From Streptomyces avicenniae (GTDB lineage Bacteria; Actinomycetota; Actinomycetes; Streptomycetales; Streptomycetaceae), in NCBI RefSeq assembly GCF_000719135.1, contig NZ_JOEK01000009.1, positions 248,001 through 312,000 on the forward strand: a stretch of 64,000 bases of DNA. Direction: 5' to 3'. The position numbers were made by a program, and so were the translations under genes. Of the stretch, positions 54,613 through 63,002 are shown piece by piece (the first letter of the stretch is position 1; every line of letters begins with the position of its first letter). Under the pieces are notes generated by a model that saw only the letters and a program-made list of their open reading frames with translations, did not search any database and was not told the DNA's origin.

Positions 54613-55818
54613 ATGCATGCCGCACCCCCCGTGCCGCTCCCGAAGCGGATGTCGCCGCGCGCGTGGACCGCCTTCGCCTGGTTCGCGGGGCTGGCGTTCA
54701 CCTTCCTCATCCGCCTCGCGCTGCCCGGCGAGAGTGAGGCGTCCGTCACCGCGGGCGTGCTGTTCTACCGCTGGGACGGGCTGCTGTATCTCGCCGTCGG
54801 CACCGCGCTGACCCTGAGCGGCTCGCACGTCCTGGAACGGCGGCCGACGGGGGCGATGTGCCTGCTGCTGCTCGGCTCGGTTGTCGCGACGACGACGCTG
54901 AGCGTCGGCGAGATCCCCCTGGCGCAGTTCCTCGCCGTCGCAACGGCCGTGTACGTGATCGCCGCGACCCGCCCGCAGCGCACCGGCGTCGTGGCGCTCG
55001 GCCTGGCGCTCGGCACCCTCGGCCTCTACCTCGGCGTCCGGCTGCTCGCGGGCTGGACCATCGGCACGTCGGCCGAGCTGGCGGTCGCCCTCGTCACCGT
55101 CATCGCCTGGCTGATCGGCAGGTCCACGCACGAGACGCGCGCGCACGGCGAGGCGCTGCGCGCGCAGACGGCGGCGCGGGCCGTGACCGAGGAACGGCTG
55201 CGCATCGCGCGCGAGTTGCACGACATGGTGGCGCACAGCATCGGCGTCATCGCGCTCCAGGCGGGCGCGGCGCGGCGGGTCATCGACACGCAGCCCGAGG
55301 GCGCGCGCGAGGCCCTGAACAGCATCGAGATCACCGGCCGCGAGACGCTGTCAGGGCTGCGCCGGATGCTGGGCGCGCTGCGGGAGTCGGGGCCGCAGGA
55401 CGGTCCCTCGTCCGCGCCGCTCGCGCCGCAGCCCGGCCTCGCGGAGCTGGGGCGGCTGGCCGCCGACACGACGGCCGCCGGGGTGCGGGTGGACGTGCGG
55501 TGGCGGGGCGAGGCGGCGGCGCTGCCGCCCGAGATCGACATGTCGGCCTACCGGATCGTCCAGGAGGCGGTCACCAACGTCGTGCGGCACGCCGGGACCG
55601 ACGCGTGCCGCGTGACGATCGACCGGGCCGGGGAGGGACTGGCCATCGAGGTCCGCGACGCCGGGCGCGGCCCGACCGCCTCCCCGGGCGCCGGGTACGG
55701 GCTCGTCGGTATGCGGGAGCGGGTCGAGCTGCTGCACGGCGAGTTCTCCGCGGGCGCGGCCCCCGGAGGCGGCTTCCGCGTCACGGCACGACTCCCCGTC
55801 CCGGCGGCCGTCGCATGA
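54613..55818 (+). CDS. Two-component sensor histidine kinase (NarL-type, HisKA_3)
   Basis: 401 residues. Residues 18-170 hold about five or six membrane helices with only short loops, so the sensor is membrane-embedded. The dimerisation motif RIARELHDMVAHSIGVI gives phospho-acceptor His203; the HATPase_c domain shows RIVQEAVTNVVRHAG, VRDAGRGPT and GYGLVGMRERVELL. The likely response regulator is at 59,965 on the same strand, 4.1 kb away. It is divergent from the ABC exporter. Confidence 0.92.
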   Translation: MHAAPPVPLPKRMSPRAWTAFAWFAGLAFTFLIRLALPGESEASVTAGVLFYRWDGLLYLAVGTALTLSGSHVLERRPTGAMCLLLLGSVVATTTLSVGEIPLAQFLAVATAVYVIAATRPQRTGVVALGLALGTLGLYLGVRLLAGWTIGTSAELAVALVTVIAWLIGRSTHETRAHGEALRAQTAARAVTEERLRIARELHDMVAHSIGVIALQAGAARRVIDTQPEGAREALNSIEITGRETLSGLRRMLGALRESGPQDGPSSAPLAPQPGLAELGRLAADTTAAGVRVDVRWRGEAAALPPEIDMSAYRIVQEAVTNVVRHAGTDACRVTIDRAGEGLAIEVRDAGRGPTASPGAGYGLVGMRERVELLHGEFSAGAAPGGGFRVTARLPVPAAVA

Positions 55819-55887
55819 CGGTCCGCGTCGCCCACGCCGGGGAGGAGTGATCGGCACAACGCGCGCGGTCGTGGATGGGGACGGCCT

Positions 55888-55903
55888 CGACTCGAACGAG
55901 TCG
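55888..55903. terminator. Small hairpin downstream of the YdcF gene
   Basis: CGACTCG (55888-55894) pairs perfectly with CGAGTCG (55897-55903) across an AA pair (7 bp). It lies 16 nt past the minus-strand YdcF stop, near the left edge of the low-GC block. Confidence 0.45.
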
Positions 55904-55918
55904 CGGGACCGTGGCGGG

Positions 55919-56527
55919 TCAGCAGTTCCATGCGCCATCAACTCGTTCCGCCGCACGGAAGCTGCCGTCGGTGACACGACGGGAGACTTCTTCCCACTCT
56001 CGAATCACTCGTCGCTTTCCATCGGGAATTTCCAACCAATCGACCCGGGTTACCGGCCGTCCCGCGTACACGGGATCCCATGAGATTGCGTAGAAGGGCG
56101 TGATATCGGGGAGCAAGGACGTAAGACAATGAATTGTACGGCGATGGAACCACTTACTGATCGACGTTAACGCCAACCCGGATTCCAAGGCTTCCCGCAG
56201 AAACGGACGCGCGAATTCCACGTTCTGCCACGTGTTGGCCGATCGGTCTTCGTATCGGATGACCGACTCGGGGACGCCCCGCTCAAGCAATAGATCGCGG
56301 AACATACTCCCTTCCACGACGCCGTTGTGCCGATTGACTCCGCCGGTAGCGATGATCAGCGGAGCCAGTCCCTCATGGTATCTTTCCGCGGCGATGTCAA
56401 CCGGCTGGATCTGATGAGTACCGAAGAGGAGATGGGCGGTCGGCTGCCCTGAGGGTGGCGGCGCCTCGATGTCCACGAATTCCGTGATTTCCCTGACCTG
56501 ATCGGAGGTCAGGCTTTCGCTGCTCAT
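55919..56527 (-). CDS. YdcF/SanA-like (DUF218) protein
   Basis: 202 residues. The DUF218 core is visible: HLLFGTHQIQPVDIAAERYH, APLIIATGGVNRHN, RGVPESVIRYEDRSANTWQN then VEFARPFL, where Glu, Asp and the S-x-N-T motif are typical. No membrane helix is present, so it is a soluble version of a family otherwise linked to the cell envelope. Codon 120 is TTA (56168-56170 in plus-strand coordinates), implying bldA dependence. Its start overlaps the upstream regulator gene by 4 bp. GC content is visibly below the flanks. Confidence 0.88.
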   Translation of the reverse strand: MSSESLTSDQVREITEFVDIEAPPPSGQPTAHLLFGTHQIQPVDIAAERYHEGLAPLIIATGGVNRHNGVVEGSMFRDLLLERGVPESVIRYEDRSANTWQNVEFARPFLREALESGLALTSISKWFHRRTIHCLTSLLPDITPFYAISWDPVYAGRPVTRVDWLEIPDGKRRVIREWEEVSRRVTDGSFRAAERVDGAWNC

Positions 56528-58029
56528 TCACGCCCCTCAGGCATAGGCGATGGGTTCGGGCTTCTCAGACGGCTAGCGGTTTCCAGGTAGCGAGCCCGGT
56601 ATTCGGCCGTCTGCCGGGCGGTGGAGAAGTCACGTTCAAGAACACGATCGAGCTTCCCGGCAAGCACGACCGTGGGCCATGCGGGACGGCTGCGGGTGAG
56701 GGCTGCGTGCCCTGCCGCAGCGGCTTCCTCCAGGTCTCCCCTACCTGCTTGCGCAAGCCCCATGACGAGAAGAGCACGGGCGTGACCTGACGGATTCTCA
56801 CCCTGCCTATGCGCTTCCGGCCGGTGATGAGCCTGAATCACTCGGTCGGTCGCCGAAACAGCTTCCGAGAATCGACCGAGAAGCATCAGAGACGTCGCGG
56901 TATAAGGCGGATCTTCCGCCGAGGCGATGGAGAAAGCTCCGGTCAGCCCGAGACTGGATGAGGGAATTCTTCTCATCGCCGTCGCGGCGTAGCGCAGGGA
57001 ATCGTCCATCCCTGCCGCGTCACCAGCCATAGCCGCCGACCGCATTTCCTGTGCGGCCAATTTCGCATGAACGATCGTTCCCAGGGAAGTAGATCTCTGC
57101 CCCTGGGAAGCAAGAGCCGCCGACCGGCCTGACCGCCCTTGATAATAGGCGATCATGGATCTCGTCAGCATGGCCCAGCCTGCCAGCTCGGGGTGCCCGG
57201 TTTCGCGGCTCCGTCGCTCAGCGTCCGCACACCAGAGATTCGATGCCGCATGTGCTCCCATGTCACAAGCGGCGATGGCGAGCAGGCACGACAGCCAGCC
57301 GGCCGCAAGGCCCATGTCCTTGCATAGCCGCATCGCTCTCGAATCCTTGAGATATTCATTTACGTGCGATCTCACCACGACAAGTTCGTCGTAGACTTCG
57401 ACGGGTACCGCACCGGAGATCGTCGATGCGTAATGATCAATCAGCTCTCCGAGTGCATCCACCATGACGCCGGGACTGTCACTGCCCATCACCTCAAGCG
57501 CTTGAACGACGCATCGCCCACGGGCCATCTGCACCGTTGGCATGTGACCAGCCGCCAACGCGGCAGCTCCGGCGGAGTCGAGAGCGCTTCTGCCAACTGG
57601 CGCAACCTCCGATTCCTGCGAAGTTCCAGATCCGGAACCATCGGCGCCCCCTTGCTCATTGACGAGCGCGCCCGGAACCCTTTTGTTATCGATGCTCGTT
57701 CCGTCAGCCCCTTCCGGGGAACGCTCCCACGGGCGAGGAGGTAAATCGAGCATATGCCCTGGGATACCGAACGCGTCGGCGATACGTTCGATGACGTCTG
57801 TGCCCCGGATGCTTCGAACCCCGCGCATGACATCACTGATCCGCGAGTTCGTCATCTTCCCGATGGCTGCGGCCATGTCCGCCTGGCTGGTGCCCGTCCG
57901 GCGGTTCACCAGCCGGAAGACTTCGGCGAAGTCGCGGACGGCACACGCCTTCCGCATCGCCTCGCTGTTCAACAGCGCATCAGGGATTGTCAGGGGGTAG
58001 CCGGGGCGTTCGGCTGCGCGGGCGTCCAT
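56524..58029 (-). CDS. XRE-family regulator with TPR-like C-terminal domain
   Basis: 501 residues from ATG 58029 (AGGTGG upstream); open frames further upstream cross the operator region. The helix-turn-helix lies at about 40-100 (TGTSQADMAAAIGKMTNSRI then SDVMRGVRSIRGTDVIERIA). The long C-terminal part (about 160-490) is TPR-like, with ALEVMGSDSPGVMVDALGEL and HARALLVMGLAQAGRGDLEE. This architecture resembles quorum- or development-linked Streptomyces regulators. It is coupled to ydcF by a 4-bp overlap. Repeated GGGG-TT-CCCC sites upstream may be its operators. Confidence 0.88.
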   Translation of the reverse strand: MDARAAERPGYPLTIPDALLNSEAMRKACAVRDFAEVFRLVNRRTGTSQADMAAAIGKMTNSRISDVMRGVRSIRGTDVIERIADAFGIPGHMLDLPPRPWERSPEGADGTSIDNKRVPGALVNEQGGADGSGSGTSQESEVAPVGRSALDSAGAAALAAGHMPTVQMARGRCVVQALEVMGSDSPGVMVDALGELIDHYASTISGAVPVEVYDELVVVRSHVNEYLKDSRAMRLCKDMGLAAGWLSCLLAIAACDMGAHAASNLWCADAERRSRETGHPELAGWAMLTRSMIAYYQGRSGRSAALASQGQRSTSLGTIVHAKLAAQEMRSAAMAGDAAGMDDSLRYAATAMRRIPSSSLGLTGAFSIASAEDPPYTATSLMLLGRFSEAVSATDRVIQAHHRPEAHRQGENPSGHARALLVMGLAQAGRGDLEEAAAAGHAALTRSRPAWPTVVLAGKLDRVLERDFSTARQTAEYRARYLETASRLRSPNPSPMPEGRE

Positions 58030-58088
58030 GGGCCACCTAGCAGGGACGGGAGTGATCCAAGCCAAGGGTAGCCCGGAGGATCCCCGTC

Positions 58089-58136
58089 GCGGGGTTCCCC
58101 GAAGTGGCTTGCGGGGTTCCCCGTTCGTGGTTCCAC
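58089..58136. promoter_or_regulatory. Three TT-centred inverted repeats between divergent genes (candidate XRE operators)
   Basis: An exact 13-bp direct repeat, GCGGGGTTCCCCG, occurs at 58089-58101 and 58111-58123, 22 bp apart (about two helical turns). A related GTGG-TT-CCAC lies at 58127-58136. All share a TT centre. They lie in the 210-bp gap between the XRE gene and the plus-strand small ORFs, so they may control both directions. Confidence 0.65.
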
Positions 58137-58239
58137 ACGGAGGGCGCTGCATCGAAGCTCGAAGGGAATCGCAGCCGAGCACGTACCCCGCGACGGGCCG
58201 ACGTCCGGGGGCGCGGACCACCTGAGAGGACAGGCAGCC

Positions 58240-58431
58240 GTGAGCAAGGTCGGCCATGATCACCCGAGCGTGGTAACGGTGGTCGGAGATCAGGCCGCCA
58301 ACGTCGTGGGCGTCCACAGGGGCCGGGCGGGACCGTTCGCCATGGTGCGTCCGGTCGATGGTGGCGACGAGTGGCAGGCGCCCCCGGAGAACGTCGCCCA
58401 GCGGAAGGGCGGTAAGCATGAGCGCGAGTGA
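58240..58431 (+). CDS. Small protein, 63 residues, unknown
   Basis: GTG 58240 with AGAGGA upstream. The product starts MSKVGHDHPSVVTVVGDQAA (initiator Met) and includes VVGVHRGRAGPFAMVRPVDG; it is soluble and basic at the C-terminus (QRKGGKHERE). Its last 14 bases overlap the next small ORF, so translation is coupled. It faces the XRE regulator. I do not recognise a family. Confidence 0.6.
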   Translation: MSKVGHDHPSVVTVVGDQAANVVGVHRGRAGPFAMVRPVDGGDEWQAPPENVAQRKGGKHERE

Positions 58432-58591
58432 TTCCAGACCGGAAATGCGCCGGGAGGACCAAGCAGTTCTCGACGGGGCCTGGCTGATGCACGTCACGGA
58501 GTGCGACATGTGTCTCGCTGGCAAGCGGTGCGACATAAGGGCTCGCCTCGATGATGCCCTAGGCGCTGATATCCGGGCCGAGGCATCGTGA
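58418..58591 (+). CDS. Small cysteine-containing protein, 57 residues, unknown
   Basis: ATG 58418 with GGAAGGGCGG upstream overlaps the preceding ORF by 14 bp. The product has three cysteines in TECDMCLAGKRCDIRARLDD (C-x2-C-x5-C), possibly a metal site or a thiol switch, and an acidic N-terminal half. It is soluble. No family is recognised. The tandem of two tiny coupled ORFs opposite an XRE gene is typical of Streptomyces regulatory modules. Confidence 0.6.
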   Translation: MSASDSRPEMRREDQAVLDGAWLMHVTECDMCLAGKRCDIRARLDDALGADIRAEAS

Positions 58592-58660
58592 CTGCCGCTT
58601 CCTCCGCCACTCGCGAGGAGCTGGGATCGGATGGAGACAATCAGAGTGAGGGTGGGGTAA

Positions 58661-59170
58661 ATGACGATCATGTTCGAGGAATCGGTGGCTACCGCTCATC
58701 GTGACCCTCGGGCCCTCCTTGATGCGGTTCGGCCGCACATCAGGGAGTGCACGTACAACGTCCTGGAAAGCCCGGGTTCGGAAATCTCGCTGTGGGAGCG
58801 GGAGATCCGCCTCATGATGCGCGACAACATCATGGTTCGAGACATGGCTGAGCGGATCATGGCTGACGCCATCGCGTACACGATCACCGCCATGGAGCGT
58901 CCGGAAATCCACATCGGTGTCGGCAAGATCGTCGATATCGGCGTGCACACGTTGATTCTCGACACTCCCGTCTACTTCGCATTCTGCGAGGTCTACAACG
59001 GGGGAAAGTACAAGCACCACGCGCCGCTGATCGAACGGCGACATGACGGGCTGGTCCTCCGGACCGTCGATGTCGTCCGAGAGCAGGGCTTCGCGCCGGA
59101 CGAGGAGCTGTGGGCCATGGACGGCGCCGACTGCTCTCCGTGTGACGACAAGGCTCCCGACAGTCACTAG
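58661..59170 (+). CDS. Protein with GRDP-like (glycine-rich-domain-protein) HTLIL motif
   Basis: 169 residues from ATG 58661 (GTGGGGTAA upstream). The segment VDIGVHTLILDTPVYFAFCE (about 91-110) plus KYKHHAP (117-122) matches the D-x-G-W-H-T-x-I-L-x-T-x-x-Y-x-x-F-C...I-H-H-x-P pattern seen in GRDP/DUF1399-like proteins of plants, fungi and actinobacteria, with Val replacing the usual Trp. It contains none of the glycine-rich tail. The function is unknown. It lies between the small ORFs and a methyltransferase and its GC is lower than the flanks. Confidence 0.7.
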   Translation: MTIMFEESVATAHRDPRALLDAVRPHIRECTYNVLESPGSEISLWEREIRLMMRDNIMVRDMAERIMADAIAYTITAMERPEIHIGVGKIVDIGVHTLILDTPVYFAFCEVYNGGKYKHHAPLIERRHDGLVLRTVDVVREQGFAPDEELWAMDGADCSPCDDKAPDSH

Positions 59171-59183
59171 CACCCGCTAGAGT

Positions 59184-59220
59184 GCGTGCCCCCGCCCGGA
59201 CACCTCGGACGGGGGTGCGC
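59184..59220. terminator. Hairpin between the GRDP-like gene and the methyltransferase gene
   Basis: CCCCCG-C-CCG (around 59189-59198) pairs with CGG-A-CGGGGG (59206-59215) with one mismatch, and GCG/CGC pairs outside. It ends 22 nt before the methyltransferase start, so it may be a terminator or attenuator. Confidence 0.5.
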
Positions 59221-59241
59221 CCCTACGTGAGAGGTGATGCC

Positions 59242-59904
59242 GTGCCCGCTGAGCACAACTACGACCATGAGCGCGCACTTTGGGACACCTACGCGGAAAG
59301 TACCCGGGGGGCTGTCACCGACGCCGAGGCCGTGTTCCGGTGGACGCAGTACGGCGACCACGGGCCAGGGACCGAACTTCTCGGAGAGCCGGACAGCGTC
59401 CTCGAGATCGGCTGCGGCACCGGCCGTGCGCTCGCCTACCTGGCGCAGCAAGGCGTCAAGGCGACGGGGGTCGATCTCTCCCCGGTCATGGTCGAGCGAA
59501 CCACCGAGAGGTGGGGACCACTCGGCGTCGAGTTCGTCTGTGCCGAGGTCGTCGCGCACCTGGAGAGCGACCCCACCACCTACGACGCCATCTATTCGAT
59601 CTTCGGGGCGGCATGGTTCGCCGATCCCGCGCGGCTCTTCCCTCTGGTGGCACAACGGCTGAACCGCGGCGGGGTGTTCGTGTTCTCACAACCCCCGGCA
59701 ATTCCCGGCGCCTACGGTCCGCAAGGAATGTACAAGGGAGGATTCGCCGGACCGGCCATGTTCACCTACCGCTACAGCTACACACCCGAGGTGTGGGAAG
59801 ACTTCCTGTCGGACGCAGGACTGCACGGGGCTCACGTCCATGTCCTGGCGGCTCCGGAACCGGGCCACATCGGGACCCTGATCGGACGTGCCGAGCGCCG
59901 CTGA
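59242..59904 (+). CDS. Class I SAM-dependent methyltransferase
   Basis: 220 residues from GTG 59242 (AGAGGTGA upstream). Motif I VLEIGCGTGRALAYLAQQG, motif post-I TGVDLSPVMVERTTE, motif II YDAIYSIFGAAWFADPARLF and motif III LFPLVAQRLNRGGVFVFSQP define a class I methyltransferase acting on small molecules. Its homologues often occur with XRE regulators in Streptomyces. It is the last gene of the inserted block, followed after 60 bp by the response regulator. Confidence 0.9.
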   Translation: MPAEHNYDHERALWDTYAESTRGAVTDAEAVFRWTQYGDHGPGTELLGEPDSVLEIGCGTGRALAYLAQQGVKATGVDLSPVMVERTTERWGPLGVEFVCAEVVAHLESDPTTYDAIYSIFGAAWFADPARLFPLVAQRLNRGGVFVFSQPPAIPGAYGPQGMYKGGFAGPAMFTYRYSYTPEVWEDFLSDAGLHGAHVHVLAAPEPGHIGTLIGRAERR

Positions 59905-59964
59905 AAGCCTCCCACCGCCCCGTTCGTGGCCGGACGTTGTCGTGCCCGCGCCTACGCTGGGGGC

Positions 59965-60654
59965 ATGACCGCGACGTACCAGGGGGACCCCACCGCGGAC
60001 CGCGTGCGCGTCGTCCTCGCCGACGACCAGCCACTCGTCCGTACCGCGCTGCGCATGGTGATCGCCGAGGCCGACGACCTGGAGGTCGCGGGCGAGGCGG
60101 GCGGCGGCGCCGAGGCCGTCGAGCTGGCGCGCACGCTGCGGCCCGACGTCGTCGTGATGGACCTGCGCATGCCCGGCATGGACGGCGTCGAGGCGACCCG
60201 GCTGATCACCACGGCCCACCCGGAGGTGCACGTGGTGGTGCTGACGACGTTCGACGACGACGCGTACGTCTTCGGCGCCCTGCGCGCCGGGGCGGGCGGC
60301 TTCCTCGTCAAGGACATGGCGCTGGACGACATCCTGGACGCGGTCCGCGTCGTGGCCGCCGGGAACGGGCTGATCGCCCCCGGCGTGACGCGGCGCCTGA
60401 TCCGCGAGTTCGCCCGGCGGCCCGAGGCGGCGCCGCGCCCGCGCGAGCTGGCGGGCATCACCGCGCGGGAGCGCGAGGTGCTGACCCTGGTGGGCTCCGG
60501 CCTGTCCAACACGGAGATCGCCGAGCACCTGCACCTCAGCGTCGCCACGGCGAAGACGTACGTGACGCGGCTGCTGTCCAAGCTGGGCGCGCGCGACCGC
60601 GTGCAGCTCGTGATCCTCGCCTACGAGGCGGGACTCGTCACCGCGCAGCGCTGA
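59965..60654 (+). CDS. Two-component response regulator, NarL/FixJ family
   Basis: 229 residues from ATG 59965. The receiver has acidic Asp20/21, phosphorylation site Asp66 (VVMDLRMPGMDG), Thr in LTTFDDD and Lys in FLVKDM. The C-terminal LuxR helix-turn-helix shows LSNTEIAEHLHLSVATAKTY. It should be activated by the kinase at 54,613, from which it is separated by the 4-kb block. The ABC exporter beside the kinase is a probable target. Confidence 0.92.
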   Translation: MTATYQGDPTADRVRVVLADDQPLVRTALRMVIAEADDLEVAGEAGGGAEAVELARTLRPDVVVMDLRMPGMDGVEATRLITTAHPEVHVVVLTTFDDDAYVFGALRAGAGGFLVKDMALDDILDAVRVVAAGNGLIAPGVTRRLIREFARRPEAAPRPRELAGITAREREVLTLVGSGLSNTEIAEHLHLSVATAKTYVTRLLSKLGARDRVQLVILAYEAGLVTAQR

Positions 60655-60670
60655 CGGCGCCCCGACACGC

Positions 60671-60712
60671 CACGGGGGCCGCCCGGCCGTTCGGCCCGGC
60701 GGCCCCCGCGTG
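60671..60712. terminator. Bidirectional terminator hairpin
   Basis: CACGGGGGCCGCC (60671-60683) pairs with GGCGGCCCCCGCGTG (60698-60712) with one bulged C, and an inner GGCC stem closes on a GTTC loop. It lies in the 77-bp gap between the response regulator and the convergent isomerase-like gene. Confidence 0.75.
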
Positions 60713-60731
60713 GTGGCCGGTCAGCGGTCGC

Positions 60732-61736
60732 TCACTCACCGCCGCCGAAGGCCGCGTCGAACGACGCGGTGGGCGCGGGCCAGTCGTAGGACTTCAGCCG
60801 GGCGAGCGCCTCGGGGGCACCGGCCAGACGGTCCATCCCGGCGTCCTCCCACTCCACGGAGATCGGGCCCTCGTAGCCGATCGCCCGCAGCATGCGGAAG
60901 ACGTCCTCCCAGGCGACGTCCCCGTGCCCGGCCGAGACGAAGTCCCAGCCGCGCCGCGGGTCGCCCCAGGGCAGGTGCGAACCGAGGCGGCCGTTGCGGC
61001 CGTCGAGACGGCGGCGGGCCTCCTTGCAGTCCACGTGGTAGATGCGGTCACGGAAGTCGTACAGGAAGTTGACCGGGTCGAGGTCCTGCCACACGAAGTG
61101 GCTCGGGTCGAAGTTCAGGCCGAACGCGGGGCGGTTGTCCACCGCTTCCAGGGCCTGCTTGGTCGTCCAGTAGTCGTACGCGATCTCGCTCGGGTGCACC
61201 TCGTGCGCGAAGCGCACGCCCTCGGCGTCGAAGACGTCGAGGATCGGGTTCCAGCGCTCGGCGAAGTCCTCGTAACCGCGCTCGATCATGCCGGGCGGCA
61301 CGGGCGGGAACATCGCGACGAGGTGCCAGATCGACGAGCCGGTGAAGCCGATGACGGTGTCCACGCCGAACGCGGCGGCGGCGCGCGCCGTGTCGGCGAT
61401 CTCCTTGGCGGCCCGCTGCCGGACGCCCTCGGCCTCGCCGTCGCCCCAGATGCGGGCGGGCAGGATGCCGTGGTGGCGCTCGTCGATCGGGTTGTCGCAG
61501 ACGGCCTGGCCGACGAGGTGGTTGGAGATGGCCAGGCACTCCAGGCCGTACTTCTCCAGCAGCGCACGGCGCCCGGCCACGTAGTCGGGCTCGGCCAGGG
61601 CACGATCGACCTCGAAGTGGTCGCCCCAACAGGCGAGTTCGAGACCGTCGTAACCGAAGTCGCGGGCGAGCCGGCAGACCTCCTCCAGGGGGAGGTCGGC
61701 CCACTGACCGGTGAACAGGGTGAACTTGCGGGACAT
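60732..61736 (-). CDS. Sugar phosphate isomerase/epimerase-like TIM barrel
   Basis: 334 residues. The AP-endonuclease 2/xylose-isomerase-like barrel shows [49 protein letters not shown] and the metal ligands in [11 protein letters not shown] and [11 protein letters not shown]. The family includes IolE/IolH-type enzymes that isomerise or dehydrate sugars and inositols. It follows the Gfo/Idh gene by 23 bp in one operon. The substrate is unknown. Confidence 0.9.
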   Translation of the reverse strand: MSRKFTLFTGQWADLPLEEVCRLARDFGYDGLELACWGDHFEVDRALAEPDYVAGRRALLEKYGLECLAISNHLVGQAVCDNPIDERHHGILPARIWGDGEAEGVRQRAAKEIADTARAAAAFGVDTVIGFTGSSIWHLVAMFPPVPPGMIERGYEDFAERWNPILDVFDAEGVRFAHEVHPSEIAYDYWTTKQALEAVDNRPAFGLNFDPSHFVWQDLDPVNFLYDFRDRIYHVDCKEARRRLDGRNGRLGSHLPWGDPRRGWDFVSAGHGDVAWEDVFRMLRAIGYEGPISVEWEDAGMDRLAGAPEALARLKSYDWPAPTASFDAAFGGGE

Positions 61737-61759
61737 GTCGTTCTCCTTCCCCGGGCGGG

Positions 61760-62929
61760 CTACGCCTCGGGGGCGGTGGGTACGGGCGTGAGCACGGCGT
61801 TCTTCGCCGCGCTCTCCTCGATGGCTGCCAGGACACGCTGGACCCGCAGCCCGTCCTCGAAGGACGGCGCGGGCCTGGTGCCCTCGGCGATGGCGTGCAC
61901 GAGGTCACGGGCCTGGTGGGCGAAGCTGTGCTCGTAGCCCAGGCCGTGGCCCGGGGGCCACCACCCCTCCAGGTACGGGTGGCCGGGCTCGGTCACCAGG
62001 ATCCGGCGGAAACCGGCCTCGGTGGCGGGCAGCGTGTGGTCGTGGAACTCCAGCTCGTTCAGGCGCTCCAGGTCGAAGACGAGGGAGCCGTCCGACCCGT
62101 TCAGCTCGACCGAGAGGGCGTTCTTACGACCGGTGGCGAACCGGCTCGCCTCGAAGGAGGCCAGTGCCCCCGACGCGAGCCGGCCGCCGATCAGGGCGGC
62201 GTCGTCCACCGTGACCTCGCCGGTACGGCTCGGGTCGTCCGGCAGCGGCCGTTCCTTGATGAAGGTCTCGATCTGTGCGGAGACCGACACCAGGTCCTCG
62301 CCCGTGAGGTAGAGGGCGAGGTCGATGATGTGCGCCCCGAGGTCGCCGAGGGCGCCGGAACCGGCCGCCTCCTTGCGCAGGCGCCACACCAGCGGGCCCG
62401 ACGGGTCCACCGCCCAGTCCTGGAGGTAGCGCAGGCGGACGTGGCGCAGCGTGCCGAGACGGCCCTCCGCCACGAGCTTGCGCGCCAGGCTGAGCGCCGG
62501 GACGCGGCGGTAGTTGAAGCCCACCATGGCGATCTGGCCCCGCGCCTCGGCGGCGCGGGCGGCCTCGACCATGGCCTCGGCCTCGGCCACCGTGTTGGCG
62601 AGGGGCTTCTCGCACAGGACGTGCTTCCCGGCCTCAAGCGCGGCGATGGCGATCTCGGCGTGGCTGTCACCCGGGGTGCAGATGTCCACGAGATCGACGT
62701 CGTCCCGCGCGATGAGGGCGCGCCAGTCCGTCTCGGCGGCGGCCCACCCGTGGCGGGCGGCGGCGGCCGACACGGCCTCCGCGTCACGTCCGCACACGGC
62801 GGCCATGACCGGGGTGCGCGGCAGGTCGAAGGCACGGCCGACGGAGCGCCAGCCCTGCGAGTGAGCGGCCCCCATGAAGGCGTAGCCGACCATGCCGACG
62901 CCGAGCGGGGGTGGGGTGGATTTCGGCAT
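61760..62929 (-). CDS. Gfo/Idh/MocA-family NAD(P)-dependent oxidoreductase
   Basis: 389 residues from ATG 62929 (AGGGAACAG upstream); ATG 62956 would add 9. The Rossmann motif [18 protein letters not shown] is followed by [15 protein letters not shown] signature ([20 protein letters not shown]) and the active-site EKPLA. The C-terminal domain has [20 protein letters not shown] then HIID. It should oxidise a sugar or inositol hydroxyl. It is co-transcribed with the isomerase and downstream of the binding protein. Confidence 0.93.
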   Translation of the reverse strand: MPKSTPPPLGVGMVGYAFMGAAHSQGWRSVGRAFDLPRTPVMAAVCGRDAEAVSAAAARHGWAAAETDWRALIARDDVDLVDICTPGDSHAEIAIAALEAGKHVLCEKPLANTVAEAEAMVEAARAAEARGQIAMVGFNYRRVPALSLARKLVAEGRLGTLRHVRLRYLQDWAVDPSGPLVWRLRKEAAGSGALGDLGAHIIDLALYLTGEDLVSVSAQIETFIKERPLPDDPSRTGEVTVDDAALIGGRLASGALASFEASRFATGRKNALSVELNGSDGSLVFDLERLNELEFHDHTLPATEAGFRRILVTEPGHPYLEGWWPPGHGLGYEHSFAHQARDLVHAIAEGTRPAPSFEDGLRVQRVLAAIEESAAKNAVLTPVPTAPEA

Positions 62930-63002
62930 CTGTTCCCTGTCCGTTGCGTGATTCATCCGTCAGTTCCGGGCCGGCCCGGTCCGGGCCGGCACGCGGCGTC
63001 CG

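Noticed and set aside
55819..59964. Site-specific integration (att) repeats flanking the low-GC block
   Set aside because: I looked for direct repeats at both edges by eye and found none longer than a few bases; no integrase or transposase gene is present.
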